A stretch of 64,000 nucleotides of DNA from Oscillospiraceae bacterium. GTDB taxonomy: Bacteria; Bacillota; Clostridia; Oscillospirales; Acutalibacteraceae. Position numbers and translations under genes: made by a program. The stretch lies in NCBI GenBank assembly GCA_012520505.1, contig JAAYOC010000017.1, positions 1 to 64,000 of the forward strand. The letters run 5' to 3'. Position 1 is the first letter of the stretch. Every line of letters begins with the position of its first letter. Below, one piece after another: positions 26,402 through 35,498 of this stretch. The notes beneath the pieces are model-generated. The model did no database searches. It worked only from the letters and a program-made list of their open reading frames with translations, and had not been told where the DNA came from.

Positions 26402-27409
26402 CTAATATCTTCTTAATATCTTTGTATATTTAAACTTCATAATCTTATCAAATGGTATTTTAAGCGGTGGCCATGAAAGAAGAAATGTAAGAACTACAGC
26501 ACAAGCAAGAAAAGCCCATGCACCGCCTTTCGACATAACAAAATCACCAAAACCTAAATCCATTAAAATATAAAGAATTGGTCTGTGAATAAAATATATT
26601 GGAAGTGTCGCGGCACCAATATATGACAACTTGTTTTCCTTATTTGGCAATACACAAATTATTGCAAATGATATTACTGCTCCAAGTATATATTGAATTA
26701 TTCTCGATAATAATCCAACTAAATCGCTACCCATTTTCTCATATGAAAGCCTCGCTACAAGAGCTGGTCTAAGTGAATAAAACTGATTGGTAAATATAAA
26801 CGAAAGAGCAACAAAGGCAATTATTATGATTAATGAAATAATTCTAAATGCCGGTTTTCTTGAAACCTCTGCAATCTTGTTACTATCAAGATAAAAGCCA
26901 AGCAAAAAGATTGGGAAAAATACAATAATTCTTGAAAGAGAAAATACATCGCCTATTCCGGATTCAAATCCTGCGAGAAGAGAAATTATAGTTGTTATTA
27001 GAATAAGAATTTGAGGTTTAATTCCTCTAAGTGCGTATGTTAAGCAGAGAAATACTGCCATTGCCAGCATATACCAAGGTATTCCTTGTTCATAAAAAAG
27101 TCTGAATGCACTATTATGTCCAAATGATATTCTCACAATGAAAATTACAAATTTAAGAAGTACATACAACAGTAAATATGAAATTACCCTATCTATTCGC
27201 AGTTTGTCATTTTTAATTGAAGATTTGGCAAAAAGACCTGATACAAATACAAAAAGCGGCATATGAAAAGTGTAAATTATTACAAACATACTTCTCATAA
27301 CTTCACTGCTTCCGGTATATTGAGTAACAAAATGTCCCATTACAACTGAAACAATTAGTAATACTTTTACATTATCCCAAAGATATATTCTAGTCTTAGT
27401 CTTTCCCAT
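26402..27409 (-). CDS. acyltransferase-3 family membrane protein
   Basis: A 335-residue protein with about ten membrane helices. The N-terminal IYLWDNVKVLLIVSVVMGHFVTQY holds the conserved His of acyltransferase-3 proteins, and YTFHMPLFVFVSGLFAKSS is the second signature. It resembles the fucose-4-O-acetylase-like group that O-acetylates surface sugars. The acceptor is unknown. The 94-base gap to the SufB-like gene suggests a separate transcript. Confidence 0.85.
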   Translation of the reverse strand: MGKTKTRIYLWDNVKVLLIVSVVMGHFVTQYTGSSEVMRSMFVIIYTFHMPLFVFVSGLFAKSSIKNDKLRIDRVISYLLLYVLLKFVIFIVRISFGHNSAFRLFYEQGIPWYMLAMAVFLCLTYALRGIKPQILILITTIISLLAGFESGIGDVFSLSRIIVFFPIFLLGFYLDSNKIAEVSRKPAFRIISLIIIIAFVALSFIFTNQFYSLRPALVARLSYEKMGSDLVGLLSRIIQYILGAVISFAIICVLPNKENKLSYIGAATLPIYFIHRPILYILMDLGFGDFVMSKGGAWAFLACAVVLTFLLSWPPLKIPFDKIMKFKYTKILRRY

Positions 27410-27503
27410 TTTATCACTCCTGTTTGAGCATTTCTGCTTTGAACAACACCTATTTGAATATGTTTGTTCTGAGTACCTTCATCTTAAACACATTAAAACA
27501 TGT

Positions 27504-28454
27504 CTATTTCAAAAAGCCTTGAATGATAACCTCTTCTGCTTCTTCCTCTGAAAGTCCAAAAGTTTGAAGTTTAACAAGCTGATCGGAATTAATTTTTCCT
27601 ATTGCAGCTTCATGAACAATCTGTGCATCCGGATGGTTGGCGGAAATTGCAGGTATTGAAGATATCTTTGCATTATTCATAATAATTGAATCGCACTGTA
27701 TATGTGCAGAACAAGAATTATTACCTACTGCATTTGGATAAAATATCTGTGTTGAATTATCCTTGCCAACAGTTCTTGAAATTATCTGTGCTGATGAACC
27801 CTCTCCGTTTAAATTTACAATCATATCTGTTTTTGCGATCTGATCGCCATGAGTCATAAGCTTTTCAAGAATATAAAGCTTTGCATTTATTGCAAGATTT
27901 ACTTTTGTCTTTCTATAAGTTGAATCCACACCTTTAATCTGAACCATTTCCATTTCACAATATGAACCTTCTTCTTGATTCACCACTGTTACAGGATTTA
28001 AGATCCTTTTACCGTTACCATCTCCGTCACCATAATGTTTTTCAACATATTTCATATATGCATTTTTTCCAATATTAAAAGTATGAATTCCATCGTGCTG
28101 ACTATCATGGTTACCACAATTATGAATACCACAGCCGGCGATAATTGTAACCTCTGCACCTTCACCGATAAAGAAATCATTATAGACTGTTTCTACTATT
28201 CCTTCTTCTGTGATAATTACAGGCATATGAATTTCTTCACCTTTTGTGAAAGGTTTTACTAAAATATCTATTCCGGGCTTATCTGTCTTTTGACGAATTT
28301 CAACATTTGCTGACGAAGAACTTACAAGACCTTCACCATTTTTTCGAATACTAAGTGCGCCATCGGGAATTCCTGTAAGATCAGTAATTTCTGCTATCAT
28401 CATTCTGTCTACCGGTGTAAGAGTTGAGTCAAATTTAAAATCTAAAATATTCAT
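27504..28454 (-). CDS. SufB-like Fe-S scaffold protein (short form)
   Basis: A 316-residue member of the SufB/SufD family, much shorter than classical SufB (about 470). The central beta-helix region is clear (SYCEMEMVQIKGVDSTYRKTKVNL), and the C-terminal signature HEAAIGKINSDQLVKLQTFGLSEEEAEEVII is conserved. Cysteines in GCGIHNCGNH are candidate cluster or sulfur ligands. It overlaps sufC by 4 bases. SufC plus one short SufB, with no SufD, SufS or SufU beside them, is the minimal SUF-like arrangement of many anaerobes and archaea. Confidence 0.9.
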   Translation of the reverse strand: MNILDFKFDSTLTPVDRMMIAEITDLTGIPDGALSIRKNGEGLVSSSSANVEIRQKTDKPGIDILVKPFTKGEEIHMPVIITEEGIVETVYNDFFIGEGAEVTIIAGCGIHNCGNHDSQHDGIHTFNIGKNAYMKYVEKHYGDGDGNGKRILNPVTVVNQEEGSYCEMEMVQIKGVDSTYRKTKVNLAINAKLYILEKLMTHGDQIAKTDMIVNLNGEGSSAQIISRTVGKDNSTQIFYPNAVGNNSCSAHIQCDSIIMNNAKISSIPAISANHPDAQIVHEAAIGKINSDQLVKLQTFGLSEEEAEEVIIQGFLK

Positions 28455-29191
28455 TCCTTTGCCTCCCCTCTAAGTGTACAGGCATCAGTAAATCTGCCAA
28501 ACTCTGAAAGAAGTTTTGGGAAGATTTCATCTTTTGGACCTTGAATCTGCACCTTACCGTCTGCAATAACTATTAACTCATCTGCAAGTTGCATAATTCT
28601 CTCTTGGTGGGAAATTATGATTATACTGTTATGCTCCGTTTTTGCAAGCCTTTTAAACGTATCTACAAGCATAGCAAAACTCCAAAGATCAATACCCGCT
28701 TCCGGTTCATCGTACATTGCAACATCTAATTCTCTAGCCATTAAAGTTGCAATTTCAATACGTTTAACCTCGCCACCTGAAAGACTTGAATCTACTTCTC
28801 TGTTTAAGTAATCCATTGAACAAAGACCAACCCTTGTAAGATATGAACAGCACTCATCTTCCGGGAGATCCTTACCGGCTGCAAGGCTCAAAAGACCTCT
28901 AACTGTGAGACCTTTAAAACGAGGTGGTTGTTGAAAAGCGTAACCAATTCCTAATTTCGCACGCTCGGTTATATTTAAATCTGTAATATCTTTTCCATTG
29001 TAGAAAATCTGACCGGAAGTCGGCTTTTCAATACCCATAATAAGTTTTGCAAGCGTTGACTTCCCGCCACCGTTTGGACCGGTTAAAACAATAACTTTCC
29101 CTTCATCTAGTGTTAGGTTTAAGTTATCTATTATTTCAAGTTGTCCTTCTTCACTATCAACAGTAAAAGATAGATTTTTGAGTTCTATCAT
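28451..29191 (-). CDS. sufC: Fe-S cluster assembly ATPase SufC
   Basis: A 246-residue soluble ABC ATPase. Walker A is GPNGGGKST, signature SSLSGGEVKRIEIA and Walker B DVAMYDEPEAGIDLWSF. The EAGID after Walker B is typical of SufC. AAGGAG lies 8 bases before the ATG. It is the first gene of a two-gene unit with the short SufB. A cysteine desulfurase that might supply sulfur is encoded at 41.2-42.4 kb. Confidence 0.95.
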   Translation of the reverse strand: MIELKNLSFTVDSEEGQLEIIDNLNLTLDEGKVIVLTGPNGGGKSTLAKLIMGIEKPTSGQIFYNGKDITDLNITERAKLGIGYAFQQPPRFKGLTVRGLLSLAAGKDLPEDECCSYLTRVGLCSMDYLNREVDSSLSGGEVKRIEIATLMARELDVAMYDEPEAGIDLWSFAMLVDTFKRLAKTEHNSIIIISHQERIMQLADELIVIADGKVQIQGPKDEIFPKLLSEFGRFTDACTLRGEAKE

Positions 29192-29274
29192 ATTTAAAGA
29201 CTCCTTATTTCATTACGGCAAAATACCTTTGAATTTTCTATTGCTCATTCCCTAATTACGCAGCTTACCTTATT

Positions 29275-29724
29275 TTAATTGTCCCTTAGCTTTTTAAAAA
29301 AATCAATCAAAATTTTACTGCATTCCTTTTCTAAAATACCACTTTCTACATTTGGTTTATGTGTAAAATCTAAATCAAAGAGATTTATTAGACTTCCTGC
29401 AGAGCCATTTTTTTCATCCTTTGCACCATAATAAACATTTTGAATTCTTGAATTGATTATAGCGCCTGCACACATTGGACAAGGCTCAAGTGTGACATAC
29501 ATGTCACACTGCCAAAGACGCCAGCCTCCAAGATTTTTGCAGGCGTCATCTATTGCAGAAATTTCAGCATGAGCGAGGGCATTTTTTGCACTTTCTCTTC
29601 GGTTGTATCCTCGACCAACAATTTCGTCACCTTTGACTACAACCGCACCAACCGGGATTTCTCCCTCGCCAGCAGCAATTTCTGCAAGTTTTAGTGCTTC
29701 TCGCATAAAAAACTCTTTGTTCAT
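29275..29724 (-). CDS. tadA: tRNA-specific adenosine deaminase
   Basis: A 149-residue enzyme that converts A34 to inosine in tRNA-Arg(ACG). Zinc and catalytic motifs HAEI and PCPMCAGA are intact. I start at the ATG at 29724, which has GAGG 8 bases upstream. An earlier in-frame ATG at 29751 lies inside the previous gene and adds nine residues not typical of the family. The gene begins 10 bases after the CPBP gene stop. Confidence 0.94.
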   Translation of the reverse strand: MNKEFFMREALKLAEIAAGEGEIPVGAVVVKGDEIVGRGYNRRESAKNALAHAEISAIDDACKNLGGWRLWQCDMYVTLEPCPMCAGAIINSRIQNVYYGAKDEKNGSAGSLINLFDLDFTHKPNVESGILEKECSKILIDFFKKLRDN

Positions 29725-29734
29725 ATCAAATGCC

Positions 29735-30778
29735 TCAATTGATCCCCACAAAACTTACAGTACCTATAACTTCCTTAATCATAATGATAAGTGCTGCAAA
29801 CATAGGGATTGAAATTATTGTGCAAATAAAAGCAGATACTCTATACTTTGCCTGAACCTTTGAAGTATTTCCACCAGGTTCATATAATTTGATATCATGT
29901 CGACGTGTAGCAATAAGCCAAATTATTGCAGCAAGACCTAAAAGTGAACCCACAACATTTATTACTGCAGCAATTACAAGATACCAACCATCTGATAAAT
30001 ACTCACCCATTGTTGTAACAACAAGTGCATAAGTGTTATTCATAAGATGAATTGCAATTCCGGTCCAAAGACTATCAGTGATAACAACAAACCAACCAAT
30101 TACAATTCCTAAAATCAAAGCGAATGGTGTCTGCACCATATTGCCATGCATTAGAGCAAAAATTACAGCACTTACAATAATTGCAAATGAATCACCATAT
30201 TTTCTGAGCGATTGAAGTACTACACCTCTCATTGCGAATTCTTCAACAAGGGCAGGTGTAATGGCAGTTGCTAAAAATTGCCATAAAAAATCCGGTACAT
30301 TTTTAGCCGCCTCAAATGGATATATTTCAAATTCAAATCCAACACTTTCAGCCGCAAGAATAAAAAAACTTGTAACAAAATTTGAAATTATCAATGTAAG
30401 AAAACTTATCGCCAACGCAGCAAAAAGGAGACTCTTTGTTTTTGGTAAATGATAAGAAATACGATAACTTGGTGTTATACGTTTAATAAGAAAATTTCCA
30501 ATCGTAAAGGGAAGTACTATTGTAAACATCGAAAAGAATATTTGAGTTGCATTATAAATTACTATGCTGTCAAAATAATAGTCAATAAGAACTGAATTTG
30601 TAATCCACGATGCAAGTACATCACCTAGATATTTAAAAGCAATCATACAAAAACCTATTATCCCACTGATAATAATGAGTCGTAAAGAATCTTTAAAACT
30701 CATTTTCTCGTAGGCGGATTTTTGTTTTTCATAACTATCATAAATTATATTAATTTGACCATAATTTGTATCTTCCAA
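29735..30778 (-). CDS. CPBP-family intramembrane metalloprotease
   Basis: A 347-residue protein with about eight membrane helices. The CPBP/CAAX-protease motifs are EEFAMRGV (motif 1, EExxxR), FALMHGNMVQTPFALILG (His of motif 2/3) and the NNTYAL helix. The ~28-residue N terminus is cytoplasmic and acidic. CPBP proteins include bacteriocin-immunity and regulatory proteases. No bacteriocin gene is near, so the role is open. Confidence 0.9.
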   Translation of the reverse strand: MEDTNYGQINIIYDSYEKQKSAYEKMSFKDSLRLIIISGIIGFCMIAFKYLGDVLASWITNSVLIDYYFDSIVIYNATQIFFSMFTIVLPFTIGNFLIKRITPSYRISYHLPKTKSLLFAALAISFLTLIISNFVTSFFILAAESVGFEFEIYPFEAAKNVPDFLWQFLATAITPALVEEFAMRGVVLQSLRKYGDSFAIIVSAVIFALMHGNMVQTPFALILGIVIGWFVVITDSLWTGIAIHLMNNTYALVVTTMGEYLSDGWYLVIAAVINVVGSLLGLAAIIWLIATRRHDIKLYEPGGNTSKVQAKYRVSAFICTIISIPMFAALIIMIKEVIGTVSFVGIN

Positions 30779-30801
30779 CAGCTCGCCTCCTATCTAAAAC
30801 T

Positions 30802-30878
30802 TGGCACGCCCAATGTGATTCGAACACACGACCTTCCGCTTAGGAGGCGGACGCTCTATCCAGCTGAGCTATGGGCGC
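30802..30878 (-). tRNA. tRNA-Arg (anticodon CCT), 3' CCA encoded
   Basis: The minus strand folds as a full cloverleaf. Acceptor GCGCCCA pairs with TGGGCGT, D arm GCTC/GAGC, anticodon stem TCCGC/GCGGA with loop CTCCTAA (anticodon CCT, reading AGG), T arm GTGTG/CACAT with TTCGAAT. Discriminator G is followed by an encoded CCA (30802-30804). Confidence 0.97.
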
Positions 30879-30921
30879 ATATGCTTAACAATTCTAACAA
30901 AATAATATATTAGTGTCAATC

Positions 30922-30949
30922 TTGAAAACTGTTGTATAAGTAGTATAAT
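30922..30949 (+). promoter_or_regulatory. promoter of the DUF3048 lipoprotein gene
   Basis: TTGAAA (30922-30927) and TATAAT (30944-30949) are 16 bases apart, about 50 bases upstream of the ATG. Confidence 0.7.
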
Positions 30950-30967
30950 ATTACCATATTTTATTTC

Positions 30968-30982
30968 TGTGATACACTCACA
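30968..30982. promoter_or_regulatory. third Crp-type palindrome
   Basis: TGTGATACACTCACA has the same TGTGA-N5-TCACA outline as the site at 9322-9336. It lies downstream of the predicted transcript start of the DUF3048 gene, where a bound protein would repress. It may be chance. Confidence 0.4.
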
Positions 30983-31000
30983 AATTCAGGAGGACACTAA

Positions 31001-32062
31001 ATGAATTTAACCGTAAAAAAAGTTTTCATAATCCTTATGAGCATATGTTTACCACTTTCTTTTATAGCTTGCTCAAAACCGGAAGCACCACCACCTGTTG
31101 AACCAAAGACAACTGAAGTTCAAATTGGAGAAAACAATCCTCTTACAGGTGATAATACCCTTGATAAATGTGCCGTAGGAAAACGTCCGATAGCAGTTAT
31201 GGTAGAAAATTCACCAGCCGCTCGTCCACAATGGGGGCTTGGCTCTGCAGATATTACTCTGGAAGGTCTCGTTGAAGGCGGAATTACCAGAATGCTTTGG
31301 ATTTACGCAGATGCAGCTTCTGCTCCAAAAATTGGACCTACTCGTTCTGCTCGAATAGACTACATTGAATGGGCAGAAGGTCTTGATGCAATTTTTGTTC
31401 ACTTTGGCGGCGCTTCCAATGCCTATGAAGCACTTAGAACACGTAAAGTAGACAATATTGATGGTATCGGCAAAGGCAATTTAAAAGGCGGGCCTAAATA
31501 TTTTAAAAGGGACGACACAAGAAGAAATCGTGGTATTGAACATTCAGCTTATACTACCGGCGAATGGCTCTCAAAAGCTATTTCTGAAACCGGTGTTCGT
31601 TATGATATTAACCTCGACTACATAAAACCTTTCGCATTTTTTAGTACAACAACAAAACTTAAAGACGGCGAATGCACATCAATCACATTTGCTTTTTCTT
31701 CAAACTACAAACACACCTTTAAATATAACTCTGAAGACAATCTCTACTACAATTGGATGAATACCTCAGAAATGCTTGATGAAAATGGCAATCAAATGGC
31801 TGTAACTAACGTAATTCTTCTCTATATGCCCGTTACTCCAATTCCTGGGGCGTCCGGTTGGGTAAACTGGGATCAAACCGGTGGCGATGGAATTATAGTA
31901 TCAAGTGGTTCATACGAAAACATCACCTGGACAAAAGGCAACACGCCCGGTAGTATGTTAAAAATATTTGATAGTGCAGGTTATGAAATGAAACTCAACG
32001 TAGGTAAAAGTTATATTGGTATAGTACCTCTTAAAAATGTAAGCCTTACTACTATCGCTTAA
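31001..32062 (+). CDS. DUF3048-domain lipoprotein
   Basis: A 353-residue exported lipoprotein. The signal peptide ends in the lipobox FIAC (Cys24). A Pro-rich linker (PEAPPPVEPK) leads to the DUF3048 domain: GKRPIAVMVENSPAARPQWGLGSADITLEGLVEGGITRMLWIYAD and KIGPTRSARIDYIEWAEGLDAIFVHFGGA are family signatures. Its biochemical role is not established; YerB of Bacillus is a member. AGGAGG lies 8 bases before the ATG. It is followed by a second anchored protein. Confidence 0.9.
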   Translation: MNLTVKKVFIILMSICLPLSFIACSKPEAPPPVEPKTTEVQIGENNPLTGDNTLDKCAVGKRPIAVMVENSPAARPQWGLGSADITLEGLVEGGITRMLWIYADAASAPKIGPTRSARIDYIEWAEGLDAIFVHFGGASNAYEALRTRKVDNIDGIGKGNLKGGPKYFKRDDTRRNRGIEHSAYTTGEWLSKAISETGVRYDINLDYIKPFAFFSTTTKLKDGECTSITFAFSSNYKHTFKYNSEDNLYYNWMNTSEMLDENGNQMAVTNVILLYMPVTPIPGASGWVNWDQTGGDGIIVSSGSYENITWTKGNTPGSMLKIFDSAGYEMKLNVGKSYIGIVPLKNVSLTTIA

Positions 32063-32079
32063 ATTGAGGAGGCGTTATA

Positions 32080-33342
32080 TTGGAACGCATTACACAACAA
32101 AAAGTTTATAAGTGGTCCGCTACTATTGGACTAATTATCGGAACACTCTGTATCACTCTTTTTGCTTTTTTCTATAAGCTTCCAACCATCTACAAATACG
32201 AAATAGATGCAGAAAAATCTGATCAAATCAAAGCTGTTTATACTGAAAAAGCTCTTCTCGCCTCAGACGACAAAGCACCCTTCCTTATGACAAGCTTTGA
32301 TAATATATTTTATTCATTTGAAGACAAAGAAGCTTTCTTTTTTACTTTCAAAGAAAAATCATTTGAACCCATAAGTATAAAGCGTATTCTTCAGTTTTCA
32401 CTTCCTATAGGCGATGGCTTTGAAAAAGTATCTGTAAATATGTTTTCAAAAGATGGAATCCTTGAAGGATATGGTCTTTACTCAAAGAAAAAAAGAGATG
32501 ATGCTCCATATGCCTTTATGAAAGTTGTTGAAAATAAAATTACAGATAATGCTGATTTTATTGTCTTTGTAGACTATACGATTGAGGATTTTTATAACAA
32601 CAGCAAATCATATGATGCCATTTTTGTTTTAAATTCAAAAACAAAAGAAATTCAAAATGTCTTCGAAAATAAAAAAAATATCATAATTCCAATCGATTTT
32701 ATAAAAGAGAGAATGGATGGATTTTATTATTTCACTAAATCAGAAAACAATTTTAATCTTTACAAGAAAAACGGTATAAACAGTAAAGAAATTTTAGTAG
32801 CTAAAAATCTTATTCTTCCACATGCATTTAGTATTGATGGAGATATTTATCTCTTTACAAAACCTCCTATAGTAAAAGATAAAAAAGGCGAAATTGTTGT
32901 TTCTACAGAAGAGGGCTTCATTCTTGCAAAACTAGGTGGAGTCGGTGAAGATCTTGTATACAATCGATTTTCAGGAAACCCTGGAAAATATATAATCAAA
33001 GACTATTTTGTGTTTAATCCGGAAAACAAATCTGTTTTTGATGTTAAAAACGGATCGAACCAAGTCATAAATACAACCGTGTCGATATTTGAAATTCAAG
33101 ACTTTACCATTGATCCAAACGGTGAAAGACTAATACTCGCAGGCACTTTTGCAGGGAACAAAGAAAAAATTCTTTTTTATGATTTTATCACTGATAAAAT
33201 CGTACTTGTTGAAGGAAAAACACTTTTCCTTTCCAATAATCCAAATCTTTCTTTTATAGGGGACAATGTATATTTCTTATCTCCCGGACAAACTGCTGAC
33301 TATGTAACTAACCTTGTAATAAAATGGTCCGACATTTTTTAA
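32080..33342 (+). CDS. N-terminally anchored extracytoplasmic protein, unrecognised
   Basis: I do not recognise this 420-residue protein. The start is TTG (32080-32082), supported by GAGGAGG 7 bases upstream. One membrane helix (residues ~13-33, SATIGLIIGTLCITLFAFFY) is followed by a ~385-residue extracytoplasmic part rich in Lys, Phe and beta-type strands. Short repeats of the kind FVDYTIEDFY, FYYFTKSENN and FYDFITDKIV hint at a beta-propeller-like fold, which is only a guess. It lies 17 bases after the DUF3048 gene and 20 bases before rsmA. Confidence 0.75.
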   Translation: MERITQQKVYKWSATIGLIIGTLCITLFAFFYKLPTIYKYEIDAEKSDQIKAVYTEKALLASDDKAPFLMTSFDNIFYSFEDKEAFFFTFKEKSFEPISIKRILQFSLPIGDGFEKVSVNMFSKDGILEGYGLYSKKKRDDAPYAFMKVVENKITDNADFIVFVDYTIEDFYNNSKSYDAIFVLNSKTKEIQNVFENKKNIIIPIDFIKERMDGFYYFTKSENNFNLYKKNGINSKEILVAKNLILPHAFSIDGDIYLFTKPPIVKDKKGEIVVSTEEGFILAKLGGVGEDLVYNRFSGNPGKYIIKDYFVFNPENKSVFDVKNGSNQVINTTVSIFEIQDFTIDPNGERLILAGTFAGNKEKILFYDFITDKIVLVEGKTLFLSNNPNLSFIGDNVYFLSPGQTADYVTNLVIKWSDIF

Positions 33343-33362
33343 CATTCTTCTATAGGTAGCTT

Positions 33363-34211
33363 ATGCAAAATTTATCTGACATAAACCAAATAAAGAAAAT
33401 ACTTTCTAAACATGGCTTCTCTTTATCAAAATCTTTGGGGCAGAATTTTATTATTGATGATTCTGTTTGTCCAAGGATGGCAGAAGAAGCCGTTTTTAAT
33501 GATAACATTGGTGTAATCGAAATAGGTCCTGGTATTGGTGTTCTTACTGTTGAACTGGCTAAAAGAGCAAAAAAAGTTGTAACAATAGAACTTGATGAAA
33601 GGCTCCTTCCTATACTTAATGAAACACTAGAAGACTATGATAATATAGTATTAATCCATGGCGATGTATTAAAAATAAACTTTCAAAAAATAATTGAAGA
33701 AAATCTTAAAGGCATGCAGATAGTAGTATGTGCAAATCTTCCTTATTACATTACCTCTCCAATCATAATGAAACTTCTTGAAAAAAAGCTTCCAATAGAA
33801 ACAATTGTAGTCATGGTTCAAGCAGAGGCAGCCGACAGGCTCTGCGCCAATGTAGGCACCAGAAAAGCCGGAGCCGTAACTGTTGCCGTAAATTTTTATG
33901 CAACAGTAAAAGAACTTTTTTTTGTTTCAAAAGAAGCCTTTATGCCTTCTCCAAAAGTTGATAGTAAAGTCATTCGTCTTTTAATAAAGAAAGACCCCAT
34001 CAACATAGTGAAGAATGAAAAAGATTTCTTTTCTATGATTAAAATGGGATTTTCAAAACGTAGAAAAACAATACTAAATTCCTTAATTTCAGATAAAATT
34101 TCAAAAGAAAAACTTGAAGCAACACTTGATGAATTAAAAATTTCAAAAACTTCTCGTATTGAGCAGTTATCAATGAATGAACTCATCACTATTTTCAATA
34201 AGCTCTACTAA
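33363..34211 (+). CDS. rsmA: 16S rRNA dimethyladenosine transferase
   Basis: A 282-residue KsgA/RsmA methyltransferase that dimethylates two adenosines near the 3' end of 16S rRNA. SKSLGQNFIIDD, the SAM motif VIEIGPGIGVLT and catalytic NLPYYITSPIIMKLL are present. The C-terminal helical domain has FSKRRKTILNSL. It is the last gene of the plus-strand unit. Confidence 0.96.
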   Translation: MQNLSDINQIKKILSKHGFSLSKSLGQNFIIDDSVCPRMAEEAVFNDNIGVIEIGPGIGVLTVELAKRAKKVVTIELDERLLPILNETLEDYDNIVLIHGDVLKINFQKIIEENLKGMQIVVCANLPYYITSPIIMKLLEKKLPIETIVVMVQAEAADRLCANVGTRKAGAVTVAVNFYATVKELFFVSKEAFMPSPKVDSKVIRLLIKKDPINIVKNEKDFFSMIKMGFSKRRKTILNSLISDKISKEKLEATLDELKISKTSRIEQLSMNELITIFNKLY

Positions 34212-34217
34212 AAGCAA

Positions 34218-34253
34218 ACAAAGAACCGACCACTTGATCGGTTCTTTGTTTTT
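34218..34253 (+). terminator. rho-independent terminator
   Basis: CAAAGAACCGA pairs with TCGGTTCTTTG around an 8-base loop and is followed by a T run. It lies directly after rsmA and also faces the end of the minus-strand operon. Confidence 0.88.
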
Positions 34254-34285
34254 ATACTTACAACATTACTTGCAGTATACTATGC

Positions 34286-35470
34286 CTATAAAACACCATA
34301 TATATTTTCTACTACAAATGAGAGTATTGCTGAAATAATTGCTGATGCGCTGATAAGACTTGAAACAGCTATCTTAATTTTACGCATCTTTTTATCTGCT
34401 TCTTCTGCTTCTATATTTGCTTTTACAACACTCTCATCTGTAAATTGAGGAATTGCATATCCTGTATCAGCCCAAAGATCAAGCATCCTAAAAAGTTCTT
34501 CAATCGCTTTATATATTAATTGTGGAGGTGTTTCGCCCGGTTCTGCTACAAGTTTTGCGACATTTGCATTTTCTTTATCTGCAATACAAACATACATAAA
34601 AAACTGTGTTTCTCCATTTTCTTCCACAAGTGAAAAAACTTTTGTAATTGCTGCACCTACACTATTTGAAGAGTTAATAAGAGCTCCATTTGCAAGATTA
34701 ATAACATATTCTCGTGCTGACATATCTTCTTTCTCTGTAACATAAGCAGACACAAATACTACTTTACTAAGATCGACAGCAGTTGTAGAAATAGTACCAA
34801 GAAAATCTACTGTCTTCGTATTTGCAATAGCAACTGAAAGACCTTTACTTTGAAGTTTCTTTACTGCCGCCTTTATTGCATTTGCATCATAAAGTAATTC
34901 TTGTGTTGAACCCTTCCTTATAGCTACTCTATCCGCTATCACATTTTTCAAAGGATCTGCTTGTAGCAAAGACATATCCATATTTGCTCTTACATAAGGT
35001 TGAAGACCAGTATTGATAATGTAATCTATTCTCTTATCATCAAGAGGTAAAACTATAAGAAGTTGCTTTTTTGCCTTTATTGCAAAGCCCGAATAAAGAC
35101 CATCTTGAGAAAAAAGAGGAGTAGAACCACTTGGAATCAGGGCTTGCTCTTCAACAAACACCGGATCTAAATCCGGATGTGATTCAAGTGCCATCTTTAT
35201 AATAGTTTTATTTGGTTTGCTTTTCAGTTTAAAAGCATTACAAATAAAAGCTTTAAAAGCTTTATAAAGTCCCGGCTCTGAACCTACAACTACAATATTG
35301 TTGTTAGCAACTGCGGTTGAAAGTTCTTCAAGGAACTGCTTCTCATTAGTAAAATTTTTAAAAGTATACTCTTCATCAAGTATGGATTTAAAAGCATTTT
35401 CAATTGCAACTTGTGATTCTTTTACACTAGGAGAAACTTCAACACCCATTGAAAAAAGATTCAGTATCAT
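34286..35470 (-). CDS. membrane-tailed, catalytically degenerate CinA-like protein
   Basis: A 394-residue protein I read as a divergent CinA. The N-terminal half resembles the CinA molybdopterin-binding-type domain: QALIPSGSTPLFSQDGLYSGFAIKAKKQLLIVLPLDDKRI matches the family pattern of a LPxGAxxL...GTAPGF...GKxIIxLPGVP line. The second half (LQSKGLSVAIANTKTVDFLG...ALINSSNSVGAAITKVFSL...MYVCIADKENANV) follows the CinA C-terminal domain, but the ESCTGG amidase motif has become ANTKTV and GVTGVAGPG is lost. A single membrane helix (~365-390) ends the protein. It is the last gene after the sortase. The homology is my reading by eye, and the function is unknown. Confidence 0.5.
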   Translation of the reverse strand: MILNLFSMGVEVSPSVKESQVAIENAFKSILDEEYTFKNFTNEKQFLEELSTAVANNNIVVVGSEPGLYKAFKAFICNAFKLKSKPNKTIIKMALESHPDLDPVFVEEQALIPSGSTPLFSQDGLYSGFAIKAKKQLLIVLPLDDKRIDYIINTGLQPYVRANMDMSLLQADPLKNVIADRVAIRKGSTQELLYDANAIKAAVKKLQSKGLSVAIANTKTVDFLGTISTTAVDLSKVVFVSAYVTEKEDMSAREYVINLANGALINSSNSVGAAITKVFSLVEENGETQFFMYVCIADKENANVAKLVAEPGETPPQLIYKAIEELFRMLDLWADTGYAIPQFTDESVVKANIEAEEADKKMRKIKIAVSSLISASAIISAILSFVVENIYGVL

Positions 35471-35498
35471 TTTAATACCACTTTCCTATAAATTAAAC

